Assembly: GCF_007859295.1 (NCBI RefSeq)
Contig: NZ_VOHB01000002.1
Location: 558,001 to 622,000 of the forward strand
DNA from: Planococcus sp. CPCC 101016
GTDB lineage: Bacteria > Bacillota > Bacilli > Bacillales_A > Planococcaceae
DNA length: 64,000 nucleotides
Direction of reading: 5' to 3'
Each line of letters starts with the position of its first letter. The stretch's first letter is position 1. Positions 51,813 through 60,603 of this stretch are shown piece after piece. The notes beneath the pieces are model-generated. The model did not search any database and was not told where the DNA came from. It saw nothing but the letters and a program-made list of their open reading frames with translations. A program made the translations under genes and the position numbers.

Positions 51813-52859
51813 ATGACTGCGGAAGAAAGAATAAACGACCCGATTGACTGGGCAAAAGTCGAAAGTCACCTGCGCAAATCGATGCCGGACTTGCCTGAAG
51901 GAGAAATGAGTGTTCAGCAATTTTCCGAAGGCTATTCGAACCTGACTTATTTAGTTAGGTTCGGCAGCTGGGAAGGTGTTCTCCGGCGGCCCCCTTTTGG
52001 CGAAGTACCGCCGCGGGCACACGACATGGAAAGGGAATACCGTATGCTCGAAAAAGTGAATCCGGTTTTTCCATTGGCTCCAAAACCTTATCTCTATTGT
52101 GAAGATCCAGAAATTATGGATAAGCATTTTTACATCATGGAGAAAAAACAAGGCGTGGTGATCGATGACGAACTTCCTGAATCCTATGGCAGCTCTGCCC
52201 AGGTAGGGGAAGCCATATCAAAAAATGTCATTACCACTTTGGTCCAGCTGCAGTCCATTGATTACCAGGAAGCAGGAATGGCTAATATGGGCAAGCCGGA
52301 AGGATTCATGGAACGTCAGGTAAAGGGCTGGATCAAACGCTACGGCCGGTCAAAAACCGAGGATATTCCGGCTTTGGAAGAACTGGAGCAGTGGCTGTCG
52401 GCCAACATTCCGGTTAATCCGGAAACCACTATTGTCCATAACGATTTTAAACTGAATAATATGGTGCTTGACCAGGACGACCCCGGCAAAGCGGTAGGCA
52501 TCTTAGACTGGGAACTATCGACCATCGGAGATCCCTTAAGTGATTTGGGTTCGACAGTCGCTTATTGGGGGGGGCCGGATGAACCTGATATGGGCATCAA
52601 CATCGTTACCAATCAGCCAGGGTTTTTCACCAGGAAAGAATTTATTGAGGAGTATGCGAAACAAAGCGGACGCGACGTTTCCAATGTAAATTACTACGTG
52701 ACCTTCGGATTTTATAAGCTTGCCGTTATTTTGCAGCAAATCCATTATCGCTGGAAAATTGGAGAAATCGATGATGATCGCTTTAGTGACTTAAACCAAG
52801 CAGTTTCGAATTTAGTGGATTTAGCCAACCAAACCAGGAACGGACAATTGATAGAATGA
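51813..52859 (+). CDS. APH-type kinase of the ACAD10/11 N-terminal (LvaA-like) group
   Basis: A 348-residue aminoglycoside-phosphotransferase-fold kinase. Motifs are FSEGYSNLTYLVRFG near residue 38 (nucleotide loop), VLRRPPFGEVPPRAHDMEREY near 57, the Brenner box IVHNDFKLNNMVLDQ near 217, and VGILDWELSTIGDPLSDLGS near 240 with the metal-binding Asp. This LDWELSTxGDPLxDL pattern is that of ACAD10/ACAD11 kinase domains and of LvaA from levulinate catabolism, rather than antibiotic kinases. It probably phosphorylates the hydroxyl of a 4-hydroxyacyl-CoA, making a leaving group for the ACAD at 43174. ATG 51813 fits a ggagtgg RBS. Confidence 0.86.
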   Translation: MTAEERINDPIDWAKVESHLRKSMPDLPEGEMSVQQFSEGYSNLTYLVRFGSWEGVLRRPPFGEVPPRAHDMEREYRMLEKVNPVFPLAPKPYLYCEDPEIMDKHFYIMEKKQGVVIDDELPESYGSSAQVGEAISKNVITTLVQLQSIDYQEAGMANMGKPEGFMERQVKGWIKRYGRSKTEDIPALEELEQWLSANIPVNPETTIVHNDFKLNNMVLDQDDPGKAVGILDWELSTIGDPLSDLGSTVAYWGGPDEPDMGINIVTNQPGFFTRKEFIEEYAKQSGRDVSNVNYYVTFGFYKLAVILQQIHYRWKIGEIDDDRFSDLNQAVSNLVDLANQTRNGQLIE

Positions 52860-52884
52860 AGATTTTTAAAAAGCAGGTGGACTA

Positions 52885-53328
52885 ATGAGTGGACAAACGG
52901 CGGTTTTCGACTATGCCCCTTTTTTGGTGGAAGCGGGAAAAATCAAGGAATTTGTAAAAGCCTTGCAACTGGAAAATCCAATCTACAGGGATATAGAAGC
53001 GGCACAATCGGCAGGTTACCGGGGAATACCAGCGCCGCCGACATTTACGACGGTCATTGATTTTTGGAATGATCGAAATTTTTATCAGCTGTTTTCAAAA
53101 TTTCTGAAGATTAATCCGAACAATGTGCTGCATGGAGAACAGGCTTATGAATATTATAAAACCATAGTGGCAGGCGACATGATCACGGCTCAAGTGACGG
53201 TAAAAGAGCAGTTTCATAAAAAAGGAAAGAACTTCTTTCTATTAGAAACAGTTTATAGAAATGAGCGAGATGAAACGATGGTAATTGGCCGAGCCACCCT
53301 CATTGAAATGACAGAGGTGAACTCATGA
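52885..53328 (+). CDS. MaoC-like dehydratase, N-terminal type domain protein
   Basis: A 147-residue hotdog protein of the FAS1-like/MaoC N-terminal group: FLVEAGKIKEFVKAL near residue 11, YRGIPAPPTFTTVIDFW near 43, and VLHGEQAYEYYKTIVAGDMITAQVTV near 76. It lacks the catalytic Asp-His motif and is expected to be the structural partner of the catalytic MaoC subunit encoded next, which it overlaps by 4 nt. Together they should form an R-specific enoyl-CoA hydratase. RBS aaaagcaggtgg. Confidence 0.85.
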   Translation: MSGQTAVFDYAPFLVEAGKIKEFVKALQLENPIYRDIEAAQSAGYRGIPAPPTFTTVIDFWNDRNFYQLFSKFLKINPNNVLHGEQAYEYYKTIVAGDMITAQVTVKEQFHKKGKNFFLLETVYRNERDETMVIGRATLIEMTEVNS

Positions 53329-53693
53329 AAAAATTGGCGCCAATCATTAAAAAACCGATTACTGCTATTGATCTGGTAAAGTATTCAGGTGCATCCGGTG
53401 ACTTCAATGAAATTCACACAGTATCTACCATTGCTAAAGAAAAAGGACTGGATGATATTATCGTTCATGGCATGCTGGTGATGGGATGGGCAGCGGCAGC
53501 CATAGAAACATGGTTTCCTGAAAGGCAGTTAAAATCTTTCCAGGTCCGCTTTCAGGCAGTGACTTTCCCAGGAACAGTGTTCGTTATTACCGGAATGCTG
53601 CTTGCTGAGTATGAAGGAGAAATCCAAATCAAAGATCAGCAGGACGAAACAAAACTGATAGGTGCATTTACATTGACTGGTGAACTCGCATAA
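53325..53693 (+). CDS. MaoC family (R)-specific enoyl-CoA hydratase catalytic subunit
   Basis: A 122-residue hotdog protein. The R-hydratase signature YSGASGDFNEIHTVSTIA near residue 20 gives the catalytic Asp and His, followed by GLDDIIVHGMLVMGWAA near 42. Its ATG overlaps the TGA of the preceding subunit. It would hydrate a 2-enoyl-CoA to the (R)-3-hydroxy form; a 3-ketoacyl reductase-like SDR downstream could handle this stereoisomer. Confidence 0.88.
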   Translation: MKKLAPIIKKPITAIDLVKYSGASGDFNEIHTVSTIAKEKGLDDIIVHGMLVMGWAAAAIETWFPERQLKSFQVRFQAVTFPGTVFVITGMLLAEYEGEIQIKDQQDETKLIGAFTLTGELA

Positions 53694-53741
53694 CTAAAAA
53701 AGACAGAATTTTCTTTCAACTGAAAGGGCTGAAAAATCATT

Positions 53742-54515
53742 ATGCAAAATTACACCTATCCAACATTTGATCTGACCGGAAAAAAAGCGTTGGTTACCGG
53801 AGGGAGCAAGGGAATTGGACTTGCAATTGCCGCAGGATTGGCGCGTGCAGGAGCGGAAGTGTTAATTACCGGAAGAAATGAAACGGCTCTCGTGGAAGCT
53901 ACTGATGAAATGAAGAAGCATGGCTACCAGGTTTCCTGGAAAGCTTCTGATGTCTCCTCGAAAGTAGAAGTGGAGAAGTTATTCGATTACATCGATCAGG
54001 AGTTTCAGCAAATTGATATTCTGATCAATAATGCAGGGATGAATATACGGAAATCATTGATTGAAGTGGAAGAGGAAGATTGGGATCGGGTAATCGGCAC
54101 CAATTTAAAAGGAATCTTCCTGGTGGGGCAGCAAGCAGCCAAACGGATGATTTTACAAAAAAGCGGCCGCATCATCAACATCTCATCGATTCTCGGCAAA
54201 ATCGGAAATCCACTGCAGACAAGTTATGCAGCCAGCAAAGGCGGAATTGATCAGCTGACAAAAGTATGGGCGTCCGAACTGGCAGAGCAAGGGATTACCG
54301 TCAACGCATTAGCGCCTGCTTACATAATTACACCTATGACCGAGCCATTTTTGCAGGACGAAGAACGGCTTGAAAAAATCATTAATCGAACGATGATGAA
54401 AAGAATGGGGCGGGCGGATGAACTGATTGGTCCAGCCTTGTTTTTTGCTTCGGATGCCTCTACTTATGTGACGGGGCAAATTCTTTACATCGACGGTGGA
54501 TGGACTGCGAACTAA
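53742..54515 (+). CDS. SDR family oxidoreductase (3-oxoacyl reductase/gluconate dehydrogenase type)
   Basis: A 257-residue SDR. Seen: VTGGSKGIGLAIAAGLARAGA near residue 18, ITGRNE near 44 (Arg favours NADP), NNAGMNIRKS near 95, ISSILGKIGNPLQTSYAASKG near 147 (catalytic Ser-Tyr-Lys), and a closing VTGQILYIDGGWTAN. It is adjacent to the MaoC pair, so an (R)-3-hydroxyacyl-CoA or a 4-hydroxy/4-keto acid are reasonable substrates. In levulinate catabolism an SDR (LvaD) performs the 4-keto reduction; sequence alone does not decide. Confidence 0.9.
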   Translation: MQNYTYPTFDLTGKKALVTGGSKGIGLAIAAGLARAGAEVLITGRNETALVEATDEMKKHGYQVSWKASDVSSKVEVEKLFDYIDQEFQQIDILINNAGMNIRKSLIEVEEEDWDRVIGTNLKGIFLVGQQAAKRMILQKSGRIINISSILGKIGNPLQTSYAASKGGIDQLTKVWASELAEQGITVNALAPAYIITPMTEPFLQDEERLEKIINRTMMKRMGRADELIGPALFFASDASTYVTGQILYIDGGWTAN

Positions 54516-54545
54516 GAAAATATGAGGGGAACAAGGAGGAGTGAA

Positions 54546-56069
54546 ATGGAGTACACAACTGTTGCAGAGCTGCTGGCGGCAAGATGCAAAGAATATCCTG
54601 ATAAGGAATTCATAGTGGTCGAGGATAGAAATGGCGGTTTAGAAAGGCTGACCTACCAACAATTCCAAGAACAAGTTGGAAAACTGGCGCAAGTATTAAA
54701 TGACAAAGGTATACGAAAAGGCGATAAGGTACTGCTGCATCTGCCGAATGGCAGTGCGTTCATGAAGTCCTGGTTGGCTATTCTGTCCATTGGCGCTGTA
54801 ATGGTGCCGACAAACATCCTGTCGCCGGAGGAAGAAATGAAATACTTGGTAAGCCATTCTGAAAGCAAGCTGATCATTACTGAAAAAGAATATGAACAGA
54901 AATTTTCGAGCTTTCAACTGCCGATGCTGTTCTCGCGCCTTGGCGAAAACAGGCAAGGAAAGTGGCTGGAGAGGGAAAGTGAACAGGCAACTCAGTTGAT
55001 GGATCTGCCAAGCCTTGCTTCGCAGGACGAAGCGGCGATTCTCTATACTTCAGGGACAACCTCAAAGCCGAAAGGCGTAGTGTTGACACAGCAGAATTAT
55101 CTCCATACCGGAAAACAGATGGCTGAAACACTTGGTTATCAGCCGGAAGATCGCGTTTTGATTGTGTTGCCGATGTTTCATGGCAATGGCCAGTATTATA
55201 TGGCAATGCCCGCCCTTTATGCAGGAGCCAGCATTGCCATTACCGAAAGCTTCAGTGCAAGCAATTACGTAAAACAAGCCAAACGGCTGCAAGCGACAGT
55301 CGGTTCTCTTTTTTCGGCTCCCATCAAAATGATCCTGAAAAAAGACTATGATCCTGAAGATGCAGATAATCCATTAAGGCTCGTCATTTATGCACAGGCA
55401 TTAACTGAACAGCAATATGAAGAGTTTCGATCGAGGTATCAAACCCAGCTCCGTCAGCTATATGGCATGACGGAAACTGTTGCAATCCCTTTGATGAATC
55501 CCGTAGCAGACTTGCAGGACCCTATCAGCATCGGCAAGGAGGCTTGCGGCTATTCGGTCGTCCTAAGAGATGAAGAGGGCCAGGAAGTGGCGGTGGGCAC
55601 AGAAGGGGAAATCACGGTTTACGGTGAACCAGGGGTAACGATCATGAAGGAGTATTTCAAAAATCCATCAGCTACAGCGGAAACGATTCGGGATAATTGG
55701 CTTTATACCGGAGACATGGCCAAAATTGATCCGAAAACTGAACTTTTCTACTTTGTGGATCGGAAGAAAGATATGATGAAGCGTTCGGGAGAAAATATAG
55801 CAGCTGGGGAAGTCGAAGCAGTCATCAATGAACATGAGTCCGTATTTGAAAGTGCCGTCGTTTCTGTACCGGATCCGGTCTATGAAGAATCCATTCATGC
55901 TTTTGTCATTTTAAAGGAAAACCGTAAATTGACAACGGACGAACTATTAGACTGGTGCCGTGGACGTCTGGCCAAATTCAAGGTACCGCAGGAAATTCAT
56001 TTCACGGATGATTTTCCACGTACTTCTGTCGGAAAGATACAGAAACAACAGATGAAAAAATGGGTTTAA
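54546..56069 (+). CDS. AMP-forming acyl-CoA ligase (second)
   Basis: A 507-residue ANL ligase. P-loop [17 protein letters not shown] near residue 168, VLPMFHGNGQYYM near 213, QLYGMTETVAIP near 310, LYTGDMAKIDPKTELFYFVDRKKDMMKRSGENI near 388-420 and the catalytic Lys in RTSVGKIQKQQMK near 493 are all present. It is distinct from the ligase at 41604, so the cluster may activate two acids. ATG 54546 has an ideal aaggagg RBS; the frame opens 8 codons earlier. It is followed 12 nt later by a transporter. Confidence 0.9.
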   Translation: MEYTTVAELLAARCKEYPDKEFIVVEDRNGGLERLTYQQFQEQVGKLAQVLNDKGIRKGDKVLLHLPNGSAFMKSWLAILSIGAVMVPTNILSPEEEMKYLVSHSESKLIITEKEYEQKFSSFQLPMLFSRLGENRQGKWLERESEQATQLMDLPSLASQDEAAILYTSGTTSKPKGVVLTQQNYLHTGKQMAETLGYQPEDRVLIVLPMFHGNGQYYMAMPALYAGASIAITESFSASNYVKQAKRLQATVGSLFSAPIKMILKKDYDPEDADNPLRLVIYAQALTEQQYEEFRSRYQTQLRQLYGMTETVAIPLMNPVADLQDPISIGKEACGYSVVLRDEEGQEVAVGTEGEITVYGEPGVTIMKEYFKNPSATAETIRDNWLYTGDMAKIDPKTELFYFVDRKKDMMKRSGENIAAGEVEAVINEHESVFESAVVSVPDPVYEESIHAFVILKENRKLTTDELLDWCRGRLAKFKVPQEIHFTDDFPRTSVGKIQKQQMKKWV

Positions 56070-56081
56070 GGGGGAGCAGGA

Positions 56082-57473
56082 ATGACTAAAGTAAAAACTG
56101 CAGAAGAGTTGGAAAGAGAAAGAGTGTTGAATGCAAATAAAAATAACCCCCTCGCAAAAGTAGCCGGGCTGTTTGCGCGGATTGCAGAAAGATGGCTTCC
56201 GGATGCATTCGTATTCGCTATTATTTTGACATCCATCGCTTTTATTGCAGGAGTTATTTTTACGGATTCAAGTCCTTTTGACATGATGACTTATTGGGGC
56301 GACGGAATGTGGGGATTGCTGACATTCACGGCTCAGATTATCACCACCTTTGTTTTAAGTTACGCTTTGGCATTGACGAAAACAGTTTCAAACACGCTTG
56401 AAAAAATCGCGGCTATTCCCAAGACGCCGAACTCCGCCATTTTGATGGTGACATTCACAGCACTCGGTGCCTCCCTGATCAGCTGGGCATTCGGTCTCGT
56501 GGTAGCAGGCATCATCGCGAAACTGGTTGCCAAGAAAGTCCTGGATGTCGACTATCGGGTGCTTGTCGCTGCCGGTTATTCAGGTTTCCTGATCTGGGAA
56601 GGCGGCTTATCCTCTTCTCCAGCTCTATTTGTAGCAACTGCTGGGCATGTCTTTGAAGGAGAAATCGGATTGATCCCTATTTCGGAAACTTTATTGTCAG
56701 CAGTCAATATCGCCATCGTAGTGGTCTTATTCTTTACGTTGCCGTTTGTCATGCGCCTGGTTCATCCAAAAAATCCTGAAGACCGCTATATTGTGGAACA
56801 ATCACGCCTGGAAGATCCGGTTATTGAGGAAAGTACGCGTGAAGAAACCAATTATCCGAATGACAAAATTGAGAAAACACGTCTGATTCCGCTCATTGGA
56901 GGGTTTCTTGGACTCAGTTATTTGATTAATCATTTTATCGCCAACGGCTTTTCGCTGGATTTGAATACGGTCAACCTAATCTTCCTTACAGCAGCCTTGC
57001 TGTTGTTCTCGAATGTCCGCGAACTGGCCCAGGGATTGTTGAAATCTGTCAGCAGCGTCGGTCAATTCGTTCTGCAATATCCATTCTACGCAGGTATTAT
57101 GGGAATGCTGAGCGCTTCAGGTTTGGCAGTCCTGATTTCTAACTTCTTTATTAATATTTCGACAGATACGACCTTGCCGCTTTGGACGTTTTTATCTGCC
57201 GGAATTCTGAATGTCTTTATTCCATCGGGTGGTGGGCAATGGGCAGTTCAGGCGCCGCTGGTCATACCGGCTGCACTTGAAATGGGAGTTGATCCAGCTA
57301 AGGTCGTTATGGCCGTTGCCTGGGGCGATAGCTGGACTAATATGATTCAGCCTTTCTGGGCAATTCCATTGCTTGCGATTGCGGGTCTGAAGATTCGCGA
57401 CATCATGGGGTATACCATGATTGCCTTGATTTATGGGGGCTTGGTTATCGGGGCATGTATGCTAATTTTCTAA
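56082..57473 (+). CDS. atoE: AtoE-type short-chain fatty acid transporter
   Basis: A 463-residue membrane protein with about 11-12 hydrophobic segments. Family segments include LFARIAERWLPDAFVFAIIL near residue 28, ALGASLISWAFGLVVAGIIAK near 127, AAGYSGFLIWEGGLSSSPALF near 163, and FIPSGGGQWAVQAPLVIPAA near 385. This is the TIGR00366/AtoE family, which imports short-chain fatty acids such as butyrate or acetoacetate. Placed between an acyl-CoA ligase and thiolase, it would bring in the acids this cluster burns. RBS aagggggagc. Confidence 0.88.
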   Translation: MTKVKTAEELERERVLNANKNNPLAKVAGLFARIAERWLPDAFVFAIILTSIAFIAGVIFTDSSPFDMMTYWGDGMWGLLTFTAQIITTFVLSYALALTKTVSNTLEKIAAIPKTPNSAILMVTFTALGASLISWAFGLVVAGIIAKLVAKKVLDVDYRVLVAAGYSGFLIWEGGLSSSPALFVATAGHVFEGEIGLIPISETLLSAVNIAIVVVLFFTLPFVMRLVHPKNPEDRYIVEQSRLEDPVIEESTREETNYPNDKIEKTRLIPLIGGFLGLSYLINHFIANGFSLDLNTVNLIFLTAALLLFSNVRELAQGLLKSVSSVGQFVLQYPFYAGIMGMLSASGLAVLISNFFINISTDTTLPLWTFLSAGILNVFIPSGGGQWAVQAPLVIPAALEMGVDPAKVVMAVAWGDSWTNMIQPFWAIPLLAIAGLKIRDIMGYTMIALIYGGLVIGACMLIF

Positions 57474-57494
57474 ATTGATAAGGGAGAGATGGCA

Positions 57495-58481
57495 ATGAAA
57501 GCGATTGTTGTGAAGGAAACCGGTCCGCCTGAAGTGATGAAATTGCAGGAGGTGAATAAACCTAAGCCTGACGCAAATCAGGTCTTAATCCAAGTTGAAG
57601 CGATAAGCGTCAATTTTGCAGATATCAAAGCTCGCCAAGGCCAATATCACGGAGTGGCAGCAGATTCCGCTTTTACGCCAGGTCTGGATTGTGCAGGGAT
57701 AGTTACAGAGGTTGGCGAACAAGTAAAAAGCTTTAAGACGGGGCAGCGCGTCATGGCTTTTCCAGCGGGTGGTTCCTATGCTGAATTTGTTGTGGCATCT
57801 GAAAAGTTGACGTATCCGGTACCTGATGACATCAGCAGCGAAACTGCCGCAGCATCTTTGACTGTTGGCATCACCGCTTACAATGTCATTCAAAAGATGG
57901 CAAGACTCGAAAAAGGAGAGACTATTCTAATCCACGCAGCAGCAGGCGGTATTGGTTCAACAGCCATTCAACTAGCTAAACTGTTTGGGGCTTCCAAGAT
58001 TTTTGGGACGGTCGGCAGTGATGAGAAAATTGCTCGTGCCAAATCTTTTGGAGCAGATGAAGTCATCAATTATCGCTCAGCAGATTTCGTTGAGAAAGTT
58101 AATGAACTGACAGAAGGAAAAGGCGCAGATATCATTCTTGATACGGTCGCAGGAGAAAATTTCGAGAAAAGCTTGAAGTGCCTGGCAACATTTGGACGAA
58201 TCGTCTCTTTTGGCCATGCTAATGACGGGTCGAAACCGGGAATTGCAAAAACCAACGAGCTTCATTCAAGCTGTCGGACGGTCATAGGATATAGCACGGG
58301 CACCTACCGGAAGAATCGCCCTGAATTTCTAAGAGAAGGAGCAGAAAAGACAACTGAGTATCTGTTGCAAAAGCAGCTGGAAATTATCATCTCCAAGAGC
58401 TTTGCATTGGCAGACGCTGCGGAAGCACACGCCCATATTGAAAGCCGGTCGAGTATCGGTAAGGTTTTGCTTATTCCTTGA
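57495..58481 (+). CDS. NADPH:quinone oxidoreductase family protein
   Basis: A 328-residue zinc-free MDR enzyme, paralogous to the protein at 44415. Seen: AISVNFADIKARQGQYHG near residue 37, FTPGLDCAGIVTEVGEQV near 60, IHAAAGGIGSTAIQLAKLFGA near 144, and VGSDEKIARAKSFGADEVINY near 173. It probably reduces a conjugated double bond of an acyl-CoA or quinone. ATG 57495 was chosen over ATG 57489, which touches the gggagag RBS. Confidence 0.87.
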   Translation: MKAIVVKETGPPEVMKLQEVNKPKPDANQVLIQVEAISVNFADIKARQGQYHGVAADSAFTPGLDCAGIVTEVGEQVKSFKTGQRVMAFPAGGSYAEFVVASEKLTYPVPDDISSETAAASLTVGITAYNVIQKMARLEKGETILIHAAAGGIGSTAIQLAKLFGASKIFGTVGSDEKIARAKSFGADEVINYRSADFVEKVNELTEGKGADIILDTVAGENFEKSLKCLATFGRIVSFGHANDGSKPGIAKTNELHSSCRTVIGYSTGTYRKNRPEFLREGAEKTTEYLLQKQLEIIISKSFALADAAEAHAHIESRSSIGKVLLIP

Positions 58482-58526
58482 TATGGGACCAAACGGAAAA
58501 GAAATTGAGGAAGGGGAAATCGGAAT

Positions 58527-59708
58527 ATGAATAATGTCTACTTAATAGATGGCGCAAGAACAGCTTTTGGAGGATTTGGAGGATCATTTGCTAATACGGA
58601 TGCCACTGAACTCGGAGCGGCGACGGCAGTGGAGGCCTTGAAGCGGTCGAATGTAAAAGCGGAGGACATCAACCATGTGTTCTACGGGAATGTCATTCAT
58701 TCCAGTTTGAATGCTGCTTATATTGCCCGCCATATCGGTTTAAAAGCGGGTGTGCCGAAAGAAGTACCGGCACTGACTTTGAACCGGTTATGTGGGTCAG
58801 GTGCTCAGGCAGTTGTCACTGCTGCACAGCATATTCTGCTGGGGGAGGCAGATTTGGTGCTCGCGGGAGGTGCCGAGAACATGTCGATGGCACCTTACTC
58901 CAGCTTTGATCAGCGCTTCAGCAAGTCGAAAATGGGTAATTTGCAATTTGATGATATGCTGACAGCGACATTGACTGATCAATACACAGGCGGCGGCATG
59001 GGCATGACGGCAGAAAAACTGGCGGAACAATACGATATTTCACGGGAAGATCAGGATGCGTTTGCGGTGGAGTCAAATCAAAAAGCCGCCCGGGCAACTG
59101 AATCCGGTGCGTTTGCGGAACAGATTGTCGGGGTCGAAGTGAAAACACGTAAAGGGTTTATGGTGGTGGAGAAAGACGAGCATATCAAACCGGATGCCAA
59201 CCAGGAAGCCCTGTCAAAACTCCGTCCATCATTCAAAAAAGACGGCACGGTCACAGCTGGCAATGCTTCGGGCATCAACGACGGTGCTGCGTCACTTATT
59301 GTGGCAAGCGAAGAAGCAGTGAAAAAGCATAGTTTGAAGCCGATGGCGCGGATTGTTTCATGGGGAGTGGTTGGGGTCGATCCGACCATTATGGGCATTG
59401 GCCCTGTACCAGCTATCAAGCAGGCATTGGAACGAGCTCAATTGAAACTTGATGATATCGATTTGTTTGAGCTGAATGAAGCATTTGCTGCACAGTATTT
59501 GGCGGTGGAAAAAGAGCTTGGACTGGACCGGGATAAGGTCAATGTCAACGGTGGGGCGATTGCGCTGGGCCATCCGGTGGGTGCGAGTGGCGCGCGGGTA
59601 TTATTGTCGCTGGCGTATGAGTTGAAGCGCCGTGGCGGCAAATACGGAGTGGCCAGCCTGTGCATTGGTGGTGGTCAGGGAATTGCGGTGGTGATTGAGC
59701 ATGCTTAA
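58527..59708 (+). CDS. acetyl-CoA acetyltransferase (thiolase)
   Basis: A 393-residue thiolase. The acylated Cys lies in [17 protein letters not shown] near residue 89, the second substrate region is [12 protein letters not shown] near 114, [17 protein letters not shown] near 317, the catalytic His is in [20 protein letters not shown] near 340, and the proton-relay Cys is in [15 protein letters not shown] near 377. It performs the last C-C cleavage of beta-oxidation. Its final codons overlap the start of the next gene. Confidence 0.94.
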   Translation: MNNVYLIDGARTAFGGFGGSFANTDATELGAATAVEALKRSNVKAEDINHVFYGNVIHSSLNAAYIARHIGLKAGVPKEVPALTLNRLCGSGAQAVVTAAQHILLGEADLVLAGGAENMSMAPYSSFDQRFSKSKMGNLQFDDMLTATLTDQYTGGGMGMTAEKLAEQYDISREDQDAFAVESNQKAARATESGAFAEQIVGVEVKTRKGFMVVEKDEHIKPDANQEALSKLRPSFKKDGTVTAGNASGINDGAASLIVASEEAVKKHSLKPMARIVSWGVVGVDPTIMGIGPVPAIKQALERAQLKLDDIDLFELNEAFAAQYLAVEKELGLDRDKVNVNGGAIALGHPVGASGARVLLSLAYELKRRGGKYGVASLCIGGGQGIAVVIEHA

Positions 59709-60603
59709 GCTGCCGGTTATCGTGGCGCCAATGTTTTTGGTGTCCACACCCAAAATGGTCATAGAGGCATCGAATGCAGGCGTCATCGGGTCTTTTCCAT
59801 TGTTGAATGCGCGCCCAATTGAAACCTGTGCAGAATGGCTGAAAGAAGTGAAGGAATCGCTCGAAGAGAAGCCCTGGGCAGTCAATTTCATCTGCCACCG
59901 CGGCTCGAATAAACGCTACGAAGCGGATTTTGAACTGATCCGCCAATATGAACCGCCCATCGTCATCACATCACTCGGCTCGCCGGCTGACGTCATTGAA
60001 GTTGTCCATGCATATGGAGGGCTGGTCTACTCGGATGTCGCCAATATCCGACACGCAAAAAAAGCGGCTTCCAGCGGAGTGGATGGACTGATTCTTGTGT
60101 GTGCGGGTGCAGGTGGGCATGGCGGGACAATCAATCCTTTCGCATTTATTGCGGCGGTTAAAAAATTCTATAGCGGAACGATTATTTTATCGGGCTCTTT
60201 ATCTACGGGTGCAGATGTAGCTGCAGCCAAATTAATGGGAGCCGACTATGCCTATATGGGAACTCGTTTTCTGGCAGCTGAAGAAAGCAGTGCACCTGAA
60301 GAGTACAAACAAATGGTCATTGATTCGACAGTAGAAGACGTTCTTTATACCGACTCCTTCAGTGGTGTGCCGGTAAATGTGTTGATTCCGAGCTTGGTGA
60401 AGCAGGGAATCGACCCTAAGACCTTAAAGCCGAAAGATGAAATTGATTTGTCGCATTTGGTTAATGCCAAAGCCTGGCGGGATATCTGGTCGGCAGGCCA
60501 CGGAGTCACCACCATCACGAAACGGGAGACGACCAAAGAAATAGTGGAACAATTGCTTGCTGAATTCGAGGAAGGGGTGGCTGGACTTGTACGAAACGAT
60601 TAA
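59701..60603 (+). CDS. nitronate monooxygenase / 2-nitropropane dioxygenase-like flavin enzyme
   Basis: A 300-residue FMN-binding TIM-barrel protein. Seen: LPVIVAPMFLVSTPKMVIEAS at the N-terminus, GVIGSFPLLNARP near residue 25, ILVCAGAGGHGGTINPFAF near 133 with the FMN-contacting and His positions, and GADYAYMGTRFLAAEES near 178 with the phosphate-binding loop. Members include nitronate monooxygenases and FabK-like enoyl reductases. Start is ATG 59701, overlapping thiolase by 8 nt, so translation is coupled. Its role in this pathway is unclear; reduction of an enoyl intermediate is one option. Confidence 0.82.
   Translation: MLKLPVIVAPMFLVSTPKMVIEASNAGVIGSFPLLNARPIETCAEWLKEVKESLEEKPWAVNFICHRGSNKRYEADFELIRQYEPPIVITSLGSPADVIEVVHAYGGLVYSDVANIRHAKKAASSGVDGLILVCAGAGGHGGTINPFAFIAAVKKFYSGTIILSGSLSTGADVAAAKLMGADYAYMGTRFLAAEESSAPEEYKQMVIDSTVEDVLYTDSFSGVPVNVLIPSLVKQGIDPKTLKPKDEIDLSHLVNAKAWRDIWSAGHGVTTITKRETTKEIVEQLLAEFEEGVAGLVRND

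Noticed and set aside
51813-52859. Antibiotic-resistance aminoglycoside phosphotransferase.
   Set aside because: The LDWELSTIGDPLSDL pattern and the beta-oxidation context match ACAD10/11-type kinases, not resistance enzymes.
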